DNA of 64,000 nucleotides from Hofstenia miamia (taxonomy: Eukaryota > Xenacoelomorpha > Acoela). Numbering within the stretch: the stretch's first letter is position 1; each line of letters starts with the position of its first letter. The notes below the pieces were generated by a model, which was not told the origin of the DNA, did not search any database, and worked only from the letters and a program-made list of their open reading frames with translations. Both the position numbers and the translations under genes were made by a program. Shown here one piece after another: positions 45,457 through 57,439 of the stretch. The stretch spans positions 3,560,914 to 3,624,913 of the forward strand of contig SCFE01000006.1 in NCBI GenBank assembly GCA_004352715.1, read 5' to 3'.

Positions 45457-46745
45457 CAACTAAGATTTAATGCCCTTGGCATCATTTTAAGTAATTAAGG
45501 TCTATTCAACTAGTCTAAGCACAAATACGTGCATTTCTTACATAAATAATAAGTAATTCATTATCAATATACGTGAAGAATCATTGTACATTTTTGAAAT
45601 TAAAAATATATACCGGTGGTGAAGGTATGTATGCGAGTTAAGCTGCTTTATATTTTGTTAAATATTGTATATGTATTTTGATGCGTCTTACGGTAGTTAT
45701 GCAACCAAGTTGTAGTTTTAAATCTTTATCTTTTAAAATTTTTTTAACTAATTTAGCATATTTATTTTGTTTATAGATTTGTAAATATGTAAATTTTATA
45801 AAGTATTTTATGATATTGCTGTAGCTTAGCATGTTTGTTAGTGAGAGATATTTAAATATATTCAAATAGTTCAACTGAGTTATGGTGCTCTTTCATTTCT
45901 TGTGCATTCCAATACCAAAGTATATTATAAATATATTTTTATAATCTAGGTGTCATGTTGTCCAAATGCTATGAACACTACATAAATCACACCACCAGAA
46001 GGCAGAAGTTTTGTATAATTAAGACACACTACTAGTTTAAATTGTAGATTCATTTCACAATCAAACATTTTGCAAAAATCTTTTTTCCGAGACAACATAC
46101 AAAATTTAATTAACAGGAAAACTAAAAATCTAAATAAATTGTCAGCTGATGGAAAGAAGAACTTTTTTGTAAAGATAAAACGCTTGGCGACACATTTTAC
46201 TATGAAAATCAGCCTAATCCAAATTTTCGCAGATACTCTTTATAATCGTTCAAAATGTGTCATCACTGAAATTCGGGCCACTTGCAACAAAATCATCTCT
46301 CCAAACGTTTTAAACTCACCACTTTTACATTCCTGTAATGTTTTTTTCTTTTGAAAATTCATTAAATTTCTTGCAATACCCCGACCATCTAAGATCAGAA
46401 TATGAATGAAGAATTGCAGTGCAATTCCAATGATGAGTATCTCTACATCATTTCTAAGACGTTTTGGTCTACCACTTATTGGATAAACTTTGGTTGCATA
46501 GTTGTTTACTGACTTTTGTTTTTAACAACGTTATTTGTATGAATATTTGCATTTGTTGCAATGCCGAATTTCTATTCTTTGCATAGTAGCTTTTGCTTGT
46601 TTAAGTTTTTCAATGAAGGTAGATTTCCTTTTTTGTTCGAATTTTTTTGTTTCATTGTCTTAGACAAAGAATTCCTGTTTATAAAAGATTCCTGCATTAT
46701 TAATTTTTTCAATTTTATTCATTTGAAAACTAATATATGTGTATA
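45457..46745. other. 3' UTR and intergenic AT-rich DNA
   Basis: No gene recognised. A 94-codon frame at 46070-46354 has no recognisable domain. Confidence 0.5.
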
Positions 46746-46881
46746 TTCTTCTTAGTTCTTGAAAAAACACTATTACAGTCCAAATTGATTTTACTGCAAA
46801 TATTCATTACATAAATGGTATGAATATTTGCAGTAAAAACAAATTGGACTGTAATAGTATTATTTTAAGAAATTAGAAGAA
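46746..46881. repeat. Long hairpin: 61-bp inverted arms, 14-nt loop
   Basis: Arm 46746-46806 pairs with 46821-46881 with about seven mismatches. The inner 37 bp (CTATTACAGTCC ... GCAAATATTCA) has only two mismatches. The shape would suit either a tiny fold-back MITE or a small-RNA precursor hairpin. Confidence 0.88.
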
Positions 46882-47038
46882 TGTCTTAGCTTGTATTAAT
46901 GTTAAAGCTAATGAATTTAATTCTGCAATGATGGAATCCTCAAAAAGTCCAAAACAAGCTCAAAAAAGCTTATAAACCAAAAATTATAATAAAAAGCAAT
47001 TTACTACATCAAAAAGATGGGTCATTAAACAATAATGA

Positions 47039-49640
47039 ATGACAAATACTTATTGGAATATTGAAGAAACCATTAAAATATTGAAAGTCAAAAATTTAAC
47101 TAGTAAAACATCTACAAAATGTTTCCCCAAATTAAAATTATGGAACATTCCTTTATATGAAGAAACTGAAGATTGTGATTTGTTTATCAAAAGGATGTTC
47201 GATAGCAACAGCACACTGTTTAAAAATTTAAAGAAGGGGATGTATCAGTTGTTGTTAGTAAAACTCCAAGAACATAATTATAGAAACAACACCACAATTA
47301 AGAACAGTATTTATTACAAACAAAATTAAACTCGGTTTAGCAATACTAAAAGTTAATGATCATCATAATATAAAGATGTTTTCGAAATGTGGGAAATATG
47401 GACATATATTAAGACTTGTTTAAATGAAACATTTAACTGCATGTATTGTATAAATGAACATTCTTATAAAGATTGCCCATTTAAAAACAATAATGAAAAA
47501 CAATGTTGCTTAAATTGCGCCAAGTCTAAAAAATTTAATAACCAATCATCTACTCATAATGCATTTAACAAAAATTGTCCAATTTTTAAGGAACAATTAG
47601 ATATTTCTATAATGAAAACAAAAATAGATGAATAGATATGGATTATATAGTATATTTTAGTAATCTAGAAAATAAATTAAATCCCAACTAAACAAATCAA
47701 AATTTGTGAATATTAATTTTCAAAGTATTGCCAACAAATTTGATAAATTTTCTGATGTAATAAATTCTTTTGATTTAAATTCAATAATTGGAATAACTGA
47801 AACCTGGTTAACAAAGGAAGATATATTACCAAACTCTAACAAAGATATAATATTTTTTACTAAGAATAGAGACAGCACATTATCCAAGAAGTCAAAAAAA
47901 GATTGACATTTCAAACCTAAACAGATAAAGGATATAGTCAATAAGAAGATAAGATAAGAAATTCTATATTTGAAAGTTTATGGATACAAGCAAACATTAA
48001 TAATAAAATTAATAAATTTCAGTTATTGCAACAATAAGGAATCATATAAGGACTTTCTATCTACAATGATACTTGAAATTAACAAAACTTCTAAAATATC
48101 AACATCAATAATTCTAATGGGTGATTATAATCAAAATTATCTTAACAAAGCTGAAAAAAGAAATATACATGATTTAATAGATATTTATGGTATGCCAGTT
48201 GTTAATGTAAAAATTCCAACACATAAATTCAAAGAATTCTTCATTAATTGATTATATAATATGTGAATCTCAAGAAAAAGCCAATTTTGATCAATTTGTT
48301 ACCAATTGCTTGATATCAGATCATTTATTAACATGTTCAATATTCAAAGAAGAAATTGAACTAATGAAAAAACCAATACAATACCAATATGTTCATTCAA
48401 GATGTAAATTAAATAGACATATATTATTCAATGACCTTTTATTACTAAATTGGGAATTCTTCTATAATTTAGAAATTAATAAAAAACTAAAATTTATTAC
48501 TGATAATTTAAATTATCTTTACAATAAACAATGCCCACTTATAAAGATAAAGCAAACTAAATCTGATAAAAAACTACCGAAATGGAAACTATGGAAAACA
48601 AATGCAACTAAGCATTTAATCAAAATGAAACATACCGCGTATATAAAATACTGTAAGGATAAGAATATAGCAAACTTTATTAAAAATAAGGACATAAGAA
48701 ACCAAGTAGCTAATAAAAGTAAACAAGATTTAAATATTTTTTGAAACAGTCTTTTGAAAACCAAAATAATTCACAAAAATGGAAATTCATTTCTAATTTT
48801 TTCCACAAAAAAATTTTTTGGAAGTTCCAACTATAAGAAACGAAAATGGTGAAATTATTAAAAATGGAAAATTAATAGTAACTATATTAAATGAATCATT
48901 TATAAAACTATGCGAATTTAATGATTGTGAGCAAACAAAAATTCACAATCAAGAAGAAATGGCAATTCATAAGAATTTAAGAGACAAGAAAAAATATTAT
49001 TTTACTTTTGTAACACTACATCAATTTAAGGAACAATCAAGACATTTAAAAGTTAACAAGTCTCAGGGACCAAGCAAAACACCAGTATGGTTTATAAAAG
49101 ATGCAATGAAACTCATAAGTAGACCACTAAGTGACATATTAAATCAATGCATTAATGAAGGTGTTTATCCAGAGGAATTAAAAATTGCAGAAATAATACC
49201 TATATACAAAAAAGGTAACATTGATGAAAACAAATTTGAAGTTAATTATGAAAAGTCACTGGAATGCTTATGCCATTGATAAGAAAATTTGTTGATAATA
49301 TACTGCCAGTTTCTTCAAACGTTGTAAAAATATACTTGTAAGACAAGCACCATACAGCCCAGACCTAAATCTCTGTGATCGATGGATTAACAAAATTCTT
49401 AAAGAAGCTTTTCAAAATCATCATTTTGCAAGTGGGGATGAGATGGTTCAGCATTTGCTGCAAGCAATGCAGCAGGTGCCACTTGAACGCTATCATTCTG
49501 AATTTGAAAAACTTTTTAAGTACTGTGAAAGTGTTATTGAGTCCCATGGTGATTATTGTTTGTAAATAAATGTTTTTCGTGGATTATTTTTATGTTTTGA
49601 AAGAGATATACTAACACTCCGGGAAATTATTAGACACATC

Positions 49641-49674
<34 letters not shown>

Positions 49675-49990
49675 CTAAAATTGATTGCTATTCCTCAGCA
49701 ACAACAATGAAATATCTTGGATTTACCATAAATAACAAGCTGCTTTCATTTAAAAAACATATTGCTCAAGTTTATAAAAGATAAATGAGAAATGTCTATA
49801 TAATATTTAAAGTAAAAAGATTTTTAAATCAAGACGAAACTGAAACTACTCAAAAACATCCACTAAAACAATTCATTAGCAAAAGAACTGAATATGCTGC
49901 ATTAAAAAAAAATCCAAAGAAAGTATTCTCATCAAAGACCATTTTCCCTGATCGATATTTCTCCTGTTGTTAATTATTTTTATTAGTTTT
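47039..49990 (+). mobile_element. Decayed apurinic-endonuclease-type LINE, copy 1
   Basis: Collinear broken frames on the + strand: a Cys/His zinc-knuckle ORF1-like piece (CMYCINEHSYKDCPF, CCLNCAKS; 47387-47635); the start of an exonuclease-endonuclease-phosphatase domain (NINFQSIANKFDKF, GITETWLT; 47706-47906); ILMGDYNQNYL (48104-48140); SDHLLTCSIF (48313 onward); the RT N-terminus (NQCINEGVYPEELKIAEIIP, 49081-49250); and a post-RT stretch near 49690. Stops and frameshifts separate the pieces, and a mariner fragment lies at 49339-49565. It belongs to the same general LINE type as the copies at 54-59.5 kb. Confidence 0.8.
49339..49565 (+). pseudogene. Mariner/Tc1-superfamily transposase C-terminal fragment
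   Basis: A frame reads APYSPDLNLCDRWINKILKE, then FQNHHFASGDEMVQHLLQAM and FKYCESVIESHGDYCL, ending at TAA. PYSPDLN.CD is the block around the third acidic residue of mariner-type DDE/D transposases, and the end matches their C..VI...GDY ending. Only the last quarter is present. It sits inside the decayed LINE, so it arrived later or was joined by rearrangement. Confidence 0.78.
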
Positions 49991-50037
49991 TTAGTTTGTG
50001 GTGTAGTTTACTGTATTGTAAGCCTATAATAAAGTTT

Positions 50038-52015
50038 ATTATTATTATTCCTACTTTTCACAGCTTCATGCTGGTATCCCTCTCAGCTCGGGGAACTCAT
50101 CAGTTCCCAGGGAATCTTAGAGCTTTCCTCAGGACTCTAGCTGTACCTAACAATGCTGCCTTCTTGCTACCACTCCTCCTTACTTTGGTACTTCCAACTC
50201 TTACGCTTCTTACTCACTGCTCCTAGTACGCTTACTACTACCGGAACTACTTTAAGCTTCCTTAACGTCTTTCTTTTTCCTCTGCCAACTCCATGTACTT
50301 ATCTATCTTCCCTTTCTCCTTGCTTTCTATGTTTTCTGTACTTTGGTACTGCTATGTCTATCAATGTTCCCAAACTTTTCTCTTTGTCTACCACTACTAT
50401 GCCTGGCCTCCGTGCTTTTATCACCTTGCTTGTCTGTATGTTGAAGTCCCACAGTATCTTAAACTTCTCATTTTCTATGACGCCCTGTGGCTTGTGCTCA
50501 TACCACTACTTGTCTCCTGCTTCTAACCTATGCTGCCTGCTCAAACTCCAGTGTACCATTCTTCCCACCTTTTTATGCCTGGACTTATACTCATTTTGTG
50601 CTAACTTCTCACACCCTGCTATCAGATGATCTACTGTCTCCGCCTCTTTCTTACATAGCCTAAACTTATCATTTACTTCTACTCTTCTGTATATATGCTT
50701 CTTCACCCAGTTTGTTCTTATTGCTTGGTTCTGTGTTGCCATTATCAGTGCTTCTGTTTCTCTTTTTAGTCCTGCCTTCTTTAACCATTTGTTGCTCTCT
50801 TCTCTGTCACACATTTTTGAGTTTCTCCGGTATTCTCCATGCATTGCCTTCTGTCTATACCTTGTTTGTCTCTCTGATTCCATCCTACTCTGGTATACCT
50901 TCTTTCTTTCATTCTCAGTTCTTATCTTCCTTAGCTCCTTAGTGACCTCTAGTAGGGATCCTCTAAGTTGCTCCTCTACATATTCCTTTAGCCCTAGTGC
51001 TTCTGCTTCTACAGTTTCCTCCACACTTAGTAGTCTTTTCCCTCCTTTATGCCTTGCCATATACAACCCATGTATCACCCATGTATTAATTGCTTTTATA
51101 CTATTCTACTCATTCAATGCTGAATTCTGTAGTACCTTCCTTACTCTCCTCTTGTATTATTTTCTCCTCGTCCCCATTTGCTTATGATCTGTTCTATATT
51201 TCTCTATCACACCTAAGTACTTGTACCCCTCTTTGACTTTTTCAATCTTATCCCCACTACTCGTCCTCAAACCATCTCCATCTATGCACTTGCTTCTGGT
51301 CATTGTCACAGTCGCACACTTTCCTAATCCAAATTCCAACCCAGAATCTCTGCTTGCTTCTCCAATATCTCCACTTGTTTCTGCAACATCTTCCTTGAAC
51401 AAACATACATCTTTAGGTCGTCCATGTACCACAGGTGACTCACTGCTCTACCATTCTTCTCCAACTTATACCCTATACCTGTCTCTTTTAACTTTTCTGT
51501 GATAGGGATTAAGTTAACTACAAACAGTAGTGGTGCTAAGCTGTCTCCCTGGAATATGCCACACCTAAACCTCAACCTGTGCCCGTCTATCTCAGTCTGC
51601 CACTTTCCCATCTCCCTCTCTAGAAAATCAACCCATTTCCGTGAAATGGCCTCTAGTGTCTTCAATACTCACCTATGTGATGTGCTGTCATATGCCTTCC
51701 TGTAGTCTATCTATGCAATGGCTAAGTTTGTCTTCATTCTTCTACAATTCTCCACCACTGCCTGGTCTATTAATAACTGATCTTTGCATCCTCTTGTCTT
51801 TGTCCTACATCCCTTCTGCTCCTCTGGTATCAATCTGTTCTGTTCTAAGTAACATGCCAGCCTACTTGAAATCACAGAAGTTAGCAATTTCCAAGTTGTT
51901 GGGAGACATGTTATTGGCCTGAAGTTGCTTGCCTCACTACCTTTCTTAGGGTCCTTCTGTATCAGAAATGTCCTTCCTACTATCATTCACTCTGGGCACC
52001 CACTCACCACACACT
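50038..52015 (-). pseudogene. R2/R4-type LINE (restriction-like endonuclease clade), copy B
   Basis: The - strand carries, from high to low coordinate: RPITCLPTTWKLLTSVISSR and GCKDQLLIDQAV (51711-51986), YRKAYDSTSHRWVLKTLE, GIFQGDSLAPLLF and YMDDLKMYV with intact catalytic YMDD (51324-51720), FGLGKCATVTM (51157-51432), the connector, then CKKEAETVDHLIAGCEKLAQ (zinc knuckle, about 50620) and KPQGVIENEKFKILWDF with RRPGIVVVDK and LIDIAVP (50330-50510). The last blocks are the PD-(D/E)XK-type restriction-like endonuclease of the R2/R4 clades. A stop (AIA-stop-ID) and frameshifts make it a pseudogene. The 3' end has a short ATT/AAT tail near 50038-50048. The 5' part runs into the 1-kb gap. Confidence 0.85.
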
Positions 52016-53015
52016 NNNNNNNNNNNNNNNNNNNNNNNNNNNNNNNNNNNNNNNNNNNNNNNNNNNNNNNNNNNNNNNNNNNNNNNNNNNNNNNNNNNNN
52101 NNNNNNNNNNNNNNNNNNNNNNNNNNNNNNNNNNNNNNNNNNNNNNNNNNNNNNNNNNNNNNNNNNNNNNNNNNNNNNNNNNNNNNNNNNNNNNNNNNNN
52201 NNNNNNNNNNNNNNNNNNNNNNNNNNNNNNNNNNNNNNNNNNNNNNNNNNNNNNNNNNNNNNNNNNNNNNNNNNNNNNNNNNNNNNNNNNNNNNNNNNNN
52301 NNNNNNNNNNNNNNNNNNNNNNNNNNNNNNNNNNNNNNNNNNNNNNNNNNNNNNNNNNNNNNNNNNNNNNNNNNNNNNNNNNNNNNNNNNNNNNNNNNNN
52401 NNNNNNNNNNNNNNNNNNNNNNNNNNNNNNNNNNNNNNNNNNNNNNNNNNNNNNNNNNNNNNNNNNNNNNNNNNNNNNNNNNNNNNNNNNNNNNNNNNNN
52501 NNNNNNNNNNNNNNNNNNNNNNNNNNNNNNNNNNNNNNNNNNNNNNNNNNNNNNNNNNNNNNNNNNNNNNNNNNNNNNNNNNNNNNNNNNNNNNNNNNNN
52601 NNNNNNNNNNNNNNNNNNNNNNNNNNNNNNNNNNNNNNNNNNNNNNNNNNNNNNNNNNNNNNNNNNNNNNNNNNNNNNNNNNNNNNNNNNNNNNNNNNNN
52701 NNNNNNNNNNNNNNNNNNNNNNNNNNNNNNNNNNNNNNNNNNNNNNNNNNNNNNNNNNNNNNNNNNNNNNNNNNNNNNNNNNNNNNNNNNNNNNNNNNNN
52801 NNNNNNNNNNNNNNNNNNNNNNNNNNNNNNNNNNNNNNNNNNNNNNNNNNNNNNNNNNNNNNNNNNNNNNNNNNNNNNNNNNNNNNNNNNNNNNNNNNNN
52901 NNNNNNNNNNNNNNNNNNNNNNNNNNNNNNNNNNNNNNNNNNNNNNNNNNNNNNNNNNNNNNNNNNNNNNNNNNNNNNNNNNNNNNNNNNNNNNNNNNNN
53001 NNNNNNNNNNNNNNN
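52016..53015. other. Assembly gap (exactly 1000 N)
   Basis: Ns; the exact 1000 length suggests a placeholder or scaffold join. The 5' half of LINE copy B presumably lies in or beyond it. Confidence 0.99.
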
Positions 53016-53430
53016 ATACAATACATGTGTTATTATCTATTTTTTTCAGAATTCTGCATCTCATGAGCATTTGAAAATTCATAAAATTTATTATTTTGAA
53101 AAGCAAGAAAAATGATAATTTTTTACTTAATGTGAGATTTTGTTCTTTTTTTTGTTCAATAGCTTTATTTCAATGTCTTTTCCATTCAGTAGAACTTGTC
53201 ATATTTCCAAATTATAAATTATATACAATATGTACAAAATTTACAATTTCTGTTAACACAACAACTATAATCTATATAAAATTACAAAACTAAGCTACAA
53301 ATGTAGTAAAAACACATTAAAAAAAAGACATGAGGACACTTAAAAAAAATTACAAAACACAAGCCTGTGGAAAATTAAAAGTTTCACCATGTATTTAGTC
53401 TTTTGCTGTATCCCATGTCATTTTGCTCTT

Positions 53431-53880
53431 TTAGAAAATGGGGGATATTCACCAAATTTTAAATATTTTTGAAATGGGCTAATTTTGTATATATTTGCGT
53501 GATATTTACAAAAAAAGGTGTACCAGACCCTGAAATTTATAAGTTTTTCTATAATTTGATTTTAATTTTCACAATCCCATTACCCGAATTTCATTATTAT
53601 GATGTCACTTCAGTGTAAACAAATTTGATAACATGTTTATTTCATTTCAATATCTTTTACTTTATACTCTACATGTTATCAAACTTGTTTACATTGAAGT
53701 GACGTCATAAAAATCAAATTTGGGTAATGGGATTTTGAAAATAAAAATTAAATTAAAGAAAAAATAATAAATTTCAGGGTCTGGTACACTTTTTTATGTA
53801 AATATCACGCAAATATATACAAAATTAGGCCATTTCAAAGAAATTTAAAATTTTGTGAATATAACCCATTATTTTTTAAC
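53431..53880. mobile_element. Fold-back element with about 205-bp inverted arms
   Basis: The left arm 53431-53635 and right arm 53671-53880 are near-perfect inverted copies (for example TATATTTGCGTGATATTTAC against GTAAATATCACGCAAATATA, and AACATGT against ACATGTT at the loop), separated by a 35-nt loop. There is no coding capacity. A transcript would form a hairpin of about 200 bp. Confidence 0.9.
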
Positions 53881-54243
53881 AAATGTTTAAAATCTGCAAG
53901 TGATGAGGCCTTCTGAATATTCAGAGATAGCTTGTTCCAATGATATTGTGGTAAAAGCTCTTTTCCAATATCTATTGCTAATTTTAATTTTATTTATGCA
54001 CCTATAAGTTCTTTCATTAATGCTGACGACTTTGTGAAGGAAGCAATTCTGGAATTTAGCTGACTTTAACTGTTTATATAAATAAACTAAATGTGTATAT
54101 TTGCAGTGGTAACTTGGGGATAATATTTCTAATTTATTGAGCACATCACCTGTGTGCTGTTGACTAGTGTTAAACATCATATTAATGGACCAGTTGAAAA
54201 TTCTATTTAATCTTGCCATTTGATCTAAATTTATTCTGTTAAT

Positions 54244-55290
54244 CTAATCACATGCATAATTGTAATGGCTCATTACAAATGTGTAAATCAGTACTTTACT
54301 TTTGCTAATCATTTTCATTTGTTTTAGATACTGAACACCAACTGCCATCTTCTTTACTTTGCTCCCGACAAAGTTGTTCAAATCGAGGCATTTATCAATC
54401 TCTACTCCTAAGTAGTTTATGGCATCACTCTGTTTAATAGCCCCCTCACCTTCAATATTTAGTTGGATTTTACGTACTAACTCTGTGGCTATTCTTGGAG
54501 GAAAGAAAACAATAAATTGTGTCTTCTTGTTTACGTTTAGTTTATTTTGTTCTAAAAACAGTATAACTTCTTGGATGTCACGTTGTAGCGATCTTGTGGC
54601 TATGATGGGACTAGGGTGTCTACTCACAATACAAATGTCATCTGCATATTGTATTAGTTCACAGTTCTTTACGTGGCCCACTAAATCATTAACGTAGATG
54701 TTAAATAGTATTGGCCCTAGTACGGTTCCTTGAGGAACACCCTTATTTGTTTCTACGTAATTTGAAAAAGTGTTGTTTATACGAACACGCTGGAGACGTT
54801 GCGATAAAAAACTGCGAAGTAAATTTCTGGAATCACTACTGAAGCCGTATTTGAGTAACTTTTGATCTAGAATTGAGTAGTCTATGCTGTCAAAGGCTTT
54901 GCTCAAATCAAGAAAGGCAGCACTGCTGCAAACATTTTTATTTAATTGGAAACGAGTAATTTCAATGAATGTGAGAAGTGCATCAACAGTGCTACTGTTT
55001 TCTCTAAACCCAAACTGTGTAGCAGTAAGAATATTATTTAATTGTAAATGCTTGTTTATTTGTTTACATAATAGTTTTTCGAAGATTTTAGATACAGGAT
55101 GAGTAATTGATATTGGGCGATAATTTAACGGATCTGTAGGTTGACCTTTCTTTAATATTGGTGTTATGTCTGCTCTTTTGAGACAGAGGGGGTATGTGCT
55201 TGTATGAATGGCAAAATTTATAGCAAAGAGTAGTGGTTCACTGAAATATTGGTGATAGCTTTTAATGATGAATATTGGTGTGCCGTACAT
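54244..55290 (-). CDS. LINE reverse transcriptase domain, open 348 codons
   Basis: An uninterrupted RT domain with blocks RADITPILKKGQPTDPLNYR, PISITHPVSKIFEKLL, QFGFRENSSTVDAL, AAFLDLSKAFDSIDYSIL, NKGVPQGTVLGPILFNIYVN, IQYADDICIV (catalytic YADD) and NYLGVEIDKCLDL. The order and spacing fit motifs 1-7 of non-LTR RT. In a full element it would prime reverse transcription at a nicked target. The frame ends at TAG just before the C-terminal region, which continues at 53887-54219, so the whole ORF2 is broken. Confidence 0.9.
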   Translation of the reverse strand: MYGTPIFIIKSYHQYFSEPLLFAINFAIHTSTYPLCLKRADITPILKKGQPTDPLNYRPISITHPVSKIFEKLLCKQINKHLQLNNILTATQFGFRENSSTVDALLTFIEITRFQLNKNVCSSAAFLDLSKAFDSIDYSILDQKLLKYGFSSDSRNLLRSFLSQRLQRVRINNTFSNYVETNKGVPQGTVLGPILFNIYVNDLVGHVKNCELIQYADDICIVSRHPSPIIATRSLQRDIQEVILFLEQNKLNVNKKTQFIVFFPPRIATELVRKIQLNIEGEGAIKQSDAINYLGVEIDKCLDLNNFVGSKVKKMAVGVQYLKQMKMISKSKVLIYTFVMSHYNYACD

Positions 55291-55623
55291 CCCTGCAGAT
55301 GTATTAGTGTAACTTTTTAATTGTGTTAATTAAATCACTTTTACTGACATAGTCGAAGTAAAAAATATCATTTACTTCTGTTATTTTGTCTTTAAAAGCT
55401 CTCATCTTTCCCTTATATTTGCCTAAATCTTTGAAGACAACATTTAGATGATTTGCAATTTCCTTAGTGTTAATAATGCTTTTATCGTCCACTTTTAGTT
55501 CTGAAATATTTGCACCAATCATCTGACGCTTATTTAGGAATCTATTGATGAATTTCCACTTGTTTTTTGCATCTGACATCTTGGAATAAAAACGTTTGCT
55601 TACTTCAGTTTGATGATTTGACT

Positions 55624-56217
55624 TCATCTTATAAAATTTTCTTTTATGCTTTCATACTTTCCTACAGTCACATCTGAACGCTCATTGACTACTGATTTCC
55701 AGGCCTTTTCCTTCTCCAATCTGAGTGCCTCAATGGTTTTAGTAGTAGAAGCATTGTATATGCCTGTTTTAACATATCGATATTTCATTGGTGCAAGTTG
55801 ATCTAAGCACTTGTTAATTCTGTTAATTACAAAATCAAACATCGAATCTGCGTCATTTAATGTAAATATATAATCCCATGCTACATTTTGTAAGAGCTTA
55901 ATGAATTCCTTATCATTGAAATTAGCAAAGCTACGTGCAAAAATTCTTTTACGACGAAATTGGCTTTTTATAGTATCGAAAGTGTAAATACAGAGATTGT
56001 GATCAGAAAATGAATTTAGTACGTATGTTGATATATTAGCTCTGTCAAAGTTGGTTAAGAGGTAATCAATCAAAGCTGTTTCTCTTGTTGGTATGGTCTT
56101 ATTTATGCATTTGACTTGTAATTCATCACATATGTTATCAATAAGATGACATTCTTTGTTAGATAGGTAATTTATGTTGTAGTCTCCTAATAAAAATACA
56201 TGCTTACTTAATAACAT
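55624..56217 (-). pseudogene. LINE AP-endonuclease C-terminal part
   Basis: A 197-codon open piece starting inside the endonuclease domain, with LLGDYNINYL (GD.N block), TALIDYLLTN and SFSDHNLCIY (the SDH catalytic block), then the linker toward RT. It continues upstream in another frame to about 56580 (GGGLMLQIP) and downstream after a frameshift at 55624 into KSNHQTEVSKRFYSK (55304-55627). Confidence 0.82.
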
Positions 56218-57439
56218 AGCCTGTTGTGTTTCTCTAGTGAGGAATTCTAAAAAGTCAACACCATGTTGCTTTTCGGAGAATAGCTAATGTTTAGAAGTGC
56301 CGTATTTTTACATTTAGGTAGCTTAATTTGCACCCATAAGCTTTCGAAGATTTCATGTTCAGTTTCTAATTCCTGACGTCTCATTGGGTTCAAGAAGGTT
56401 GGGATTTGCAGCATTAGACCACCTCCTCTTTTTGCTACTTGATTTTTACATATGCATTTATAATTTGATTTATTAATATTGAATAAATCAGTTGGTGAGT
56501 TGTTATGAAGCCAGGTTTCCGTGAATGAAATATTGTACTCTGACCAATTGTTTCCTGAATTTCTGTAATAGCATTTTTATTGACACTGATACTGCTTGTG
56601 TTTAAGTATGCTATTTTGAGTTGATTTTTGCAGCTGTCAGCAATTCAACTTAATTCACAGCTATCAGAAATTTTTTGACCAGGATTAGGATGAACATCTC
56701 CAGCACAAACAAGAGCATTATTAAAAATTATGTTAAAATAGATAAAGGTATATGGTAAAACTTTTTGCAATTATATTTACAATTGACATGTTTGCAAAAG
56801 TATATCTTAGTAACACATTTCTTAGGTATGCAATACATCACTTTATGTTGGAACGTGTAGACTAATAGTATTACTAGAATAAGATAAGTGTACCTTGTAC
56901 GGATGATGGTAGACTTCGCAATTCTCTTATCCATATTGACAAACATGAATTAACAGAGTTTTTCCAATATTTTCAGAAGTATTTTCTTCAATTCATCGGA
57001 GTTGTTTGTTGCAGAGTGACTTTTTCCAACAACACTGCTGTAGCTGCGACCGATTTCTCTATAGTTTGAATAAACAGAGTTGATTTTTTTACTTTCAGCA
57101 TGTGGATGAAGTTTAGCAGATTTGCGAATCAAGTCATAGTGATTGAAGAATATTTTAATTCTTTAACAAATATGGCAACTCCTTTTCTTGACAGGTGTAT
57201 TCCATCTCTTGCAATAAGTTTTTTGTTGATTTGATTATTTGAACCGCTCGCTAGGAACTTATCAAATACACTAATGATTGAAATTTTTCGATTTCTTTTG
57301 GCAATGTCAATTATTATTATTAGTATTATACTGAAATGAGTGATCTCTACTATTCTATAAATATATTTGATGAGTTAATATAAATTATTTTAATAATTTT
57401 GAAAAAAATCGTTAAAAGAAATTTGTTCAACATATGATT

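Larger units (their letters stand above)
53887..57330 (-). mobile_element. Near full-length AP-endonuclease LINE (CR1/jockey-like), copy 2, lightly decayed
   Basis: Read on the - strand it has: an ORF1-type end with the block ARDGIHLSRKGVAIFVKEL (about 57150-57240), like the D-x-x-H segment of SGNH esterases found in ORF1 of some CR1/L2-type LINEs; an endonuclease region (SFTETWLHNN near 56530, FLLGDYNINYL near 56180, NSFSDHNLC near 56010); RT (54244-55290); and a post-RT region (53887-54219). It is broken by a handful of stops and frameshifts (near 56220, 55620, 55300 and 54240). The polymerase motif QYADDICI is intact. Confidence 0.83.

Noticed and set aside
46070-46354. 94-codon frame after the bHLH gene
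   Set aside because: No domain, no splice or start context; not supported as a gene.
50153-51922. Open frames on the + strand of 50-52 kb
   Set aside because: Antisense shadows of the - strand LINE with RT and endonuclease motifs.
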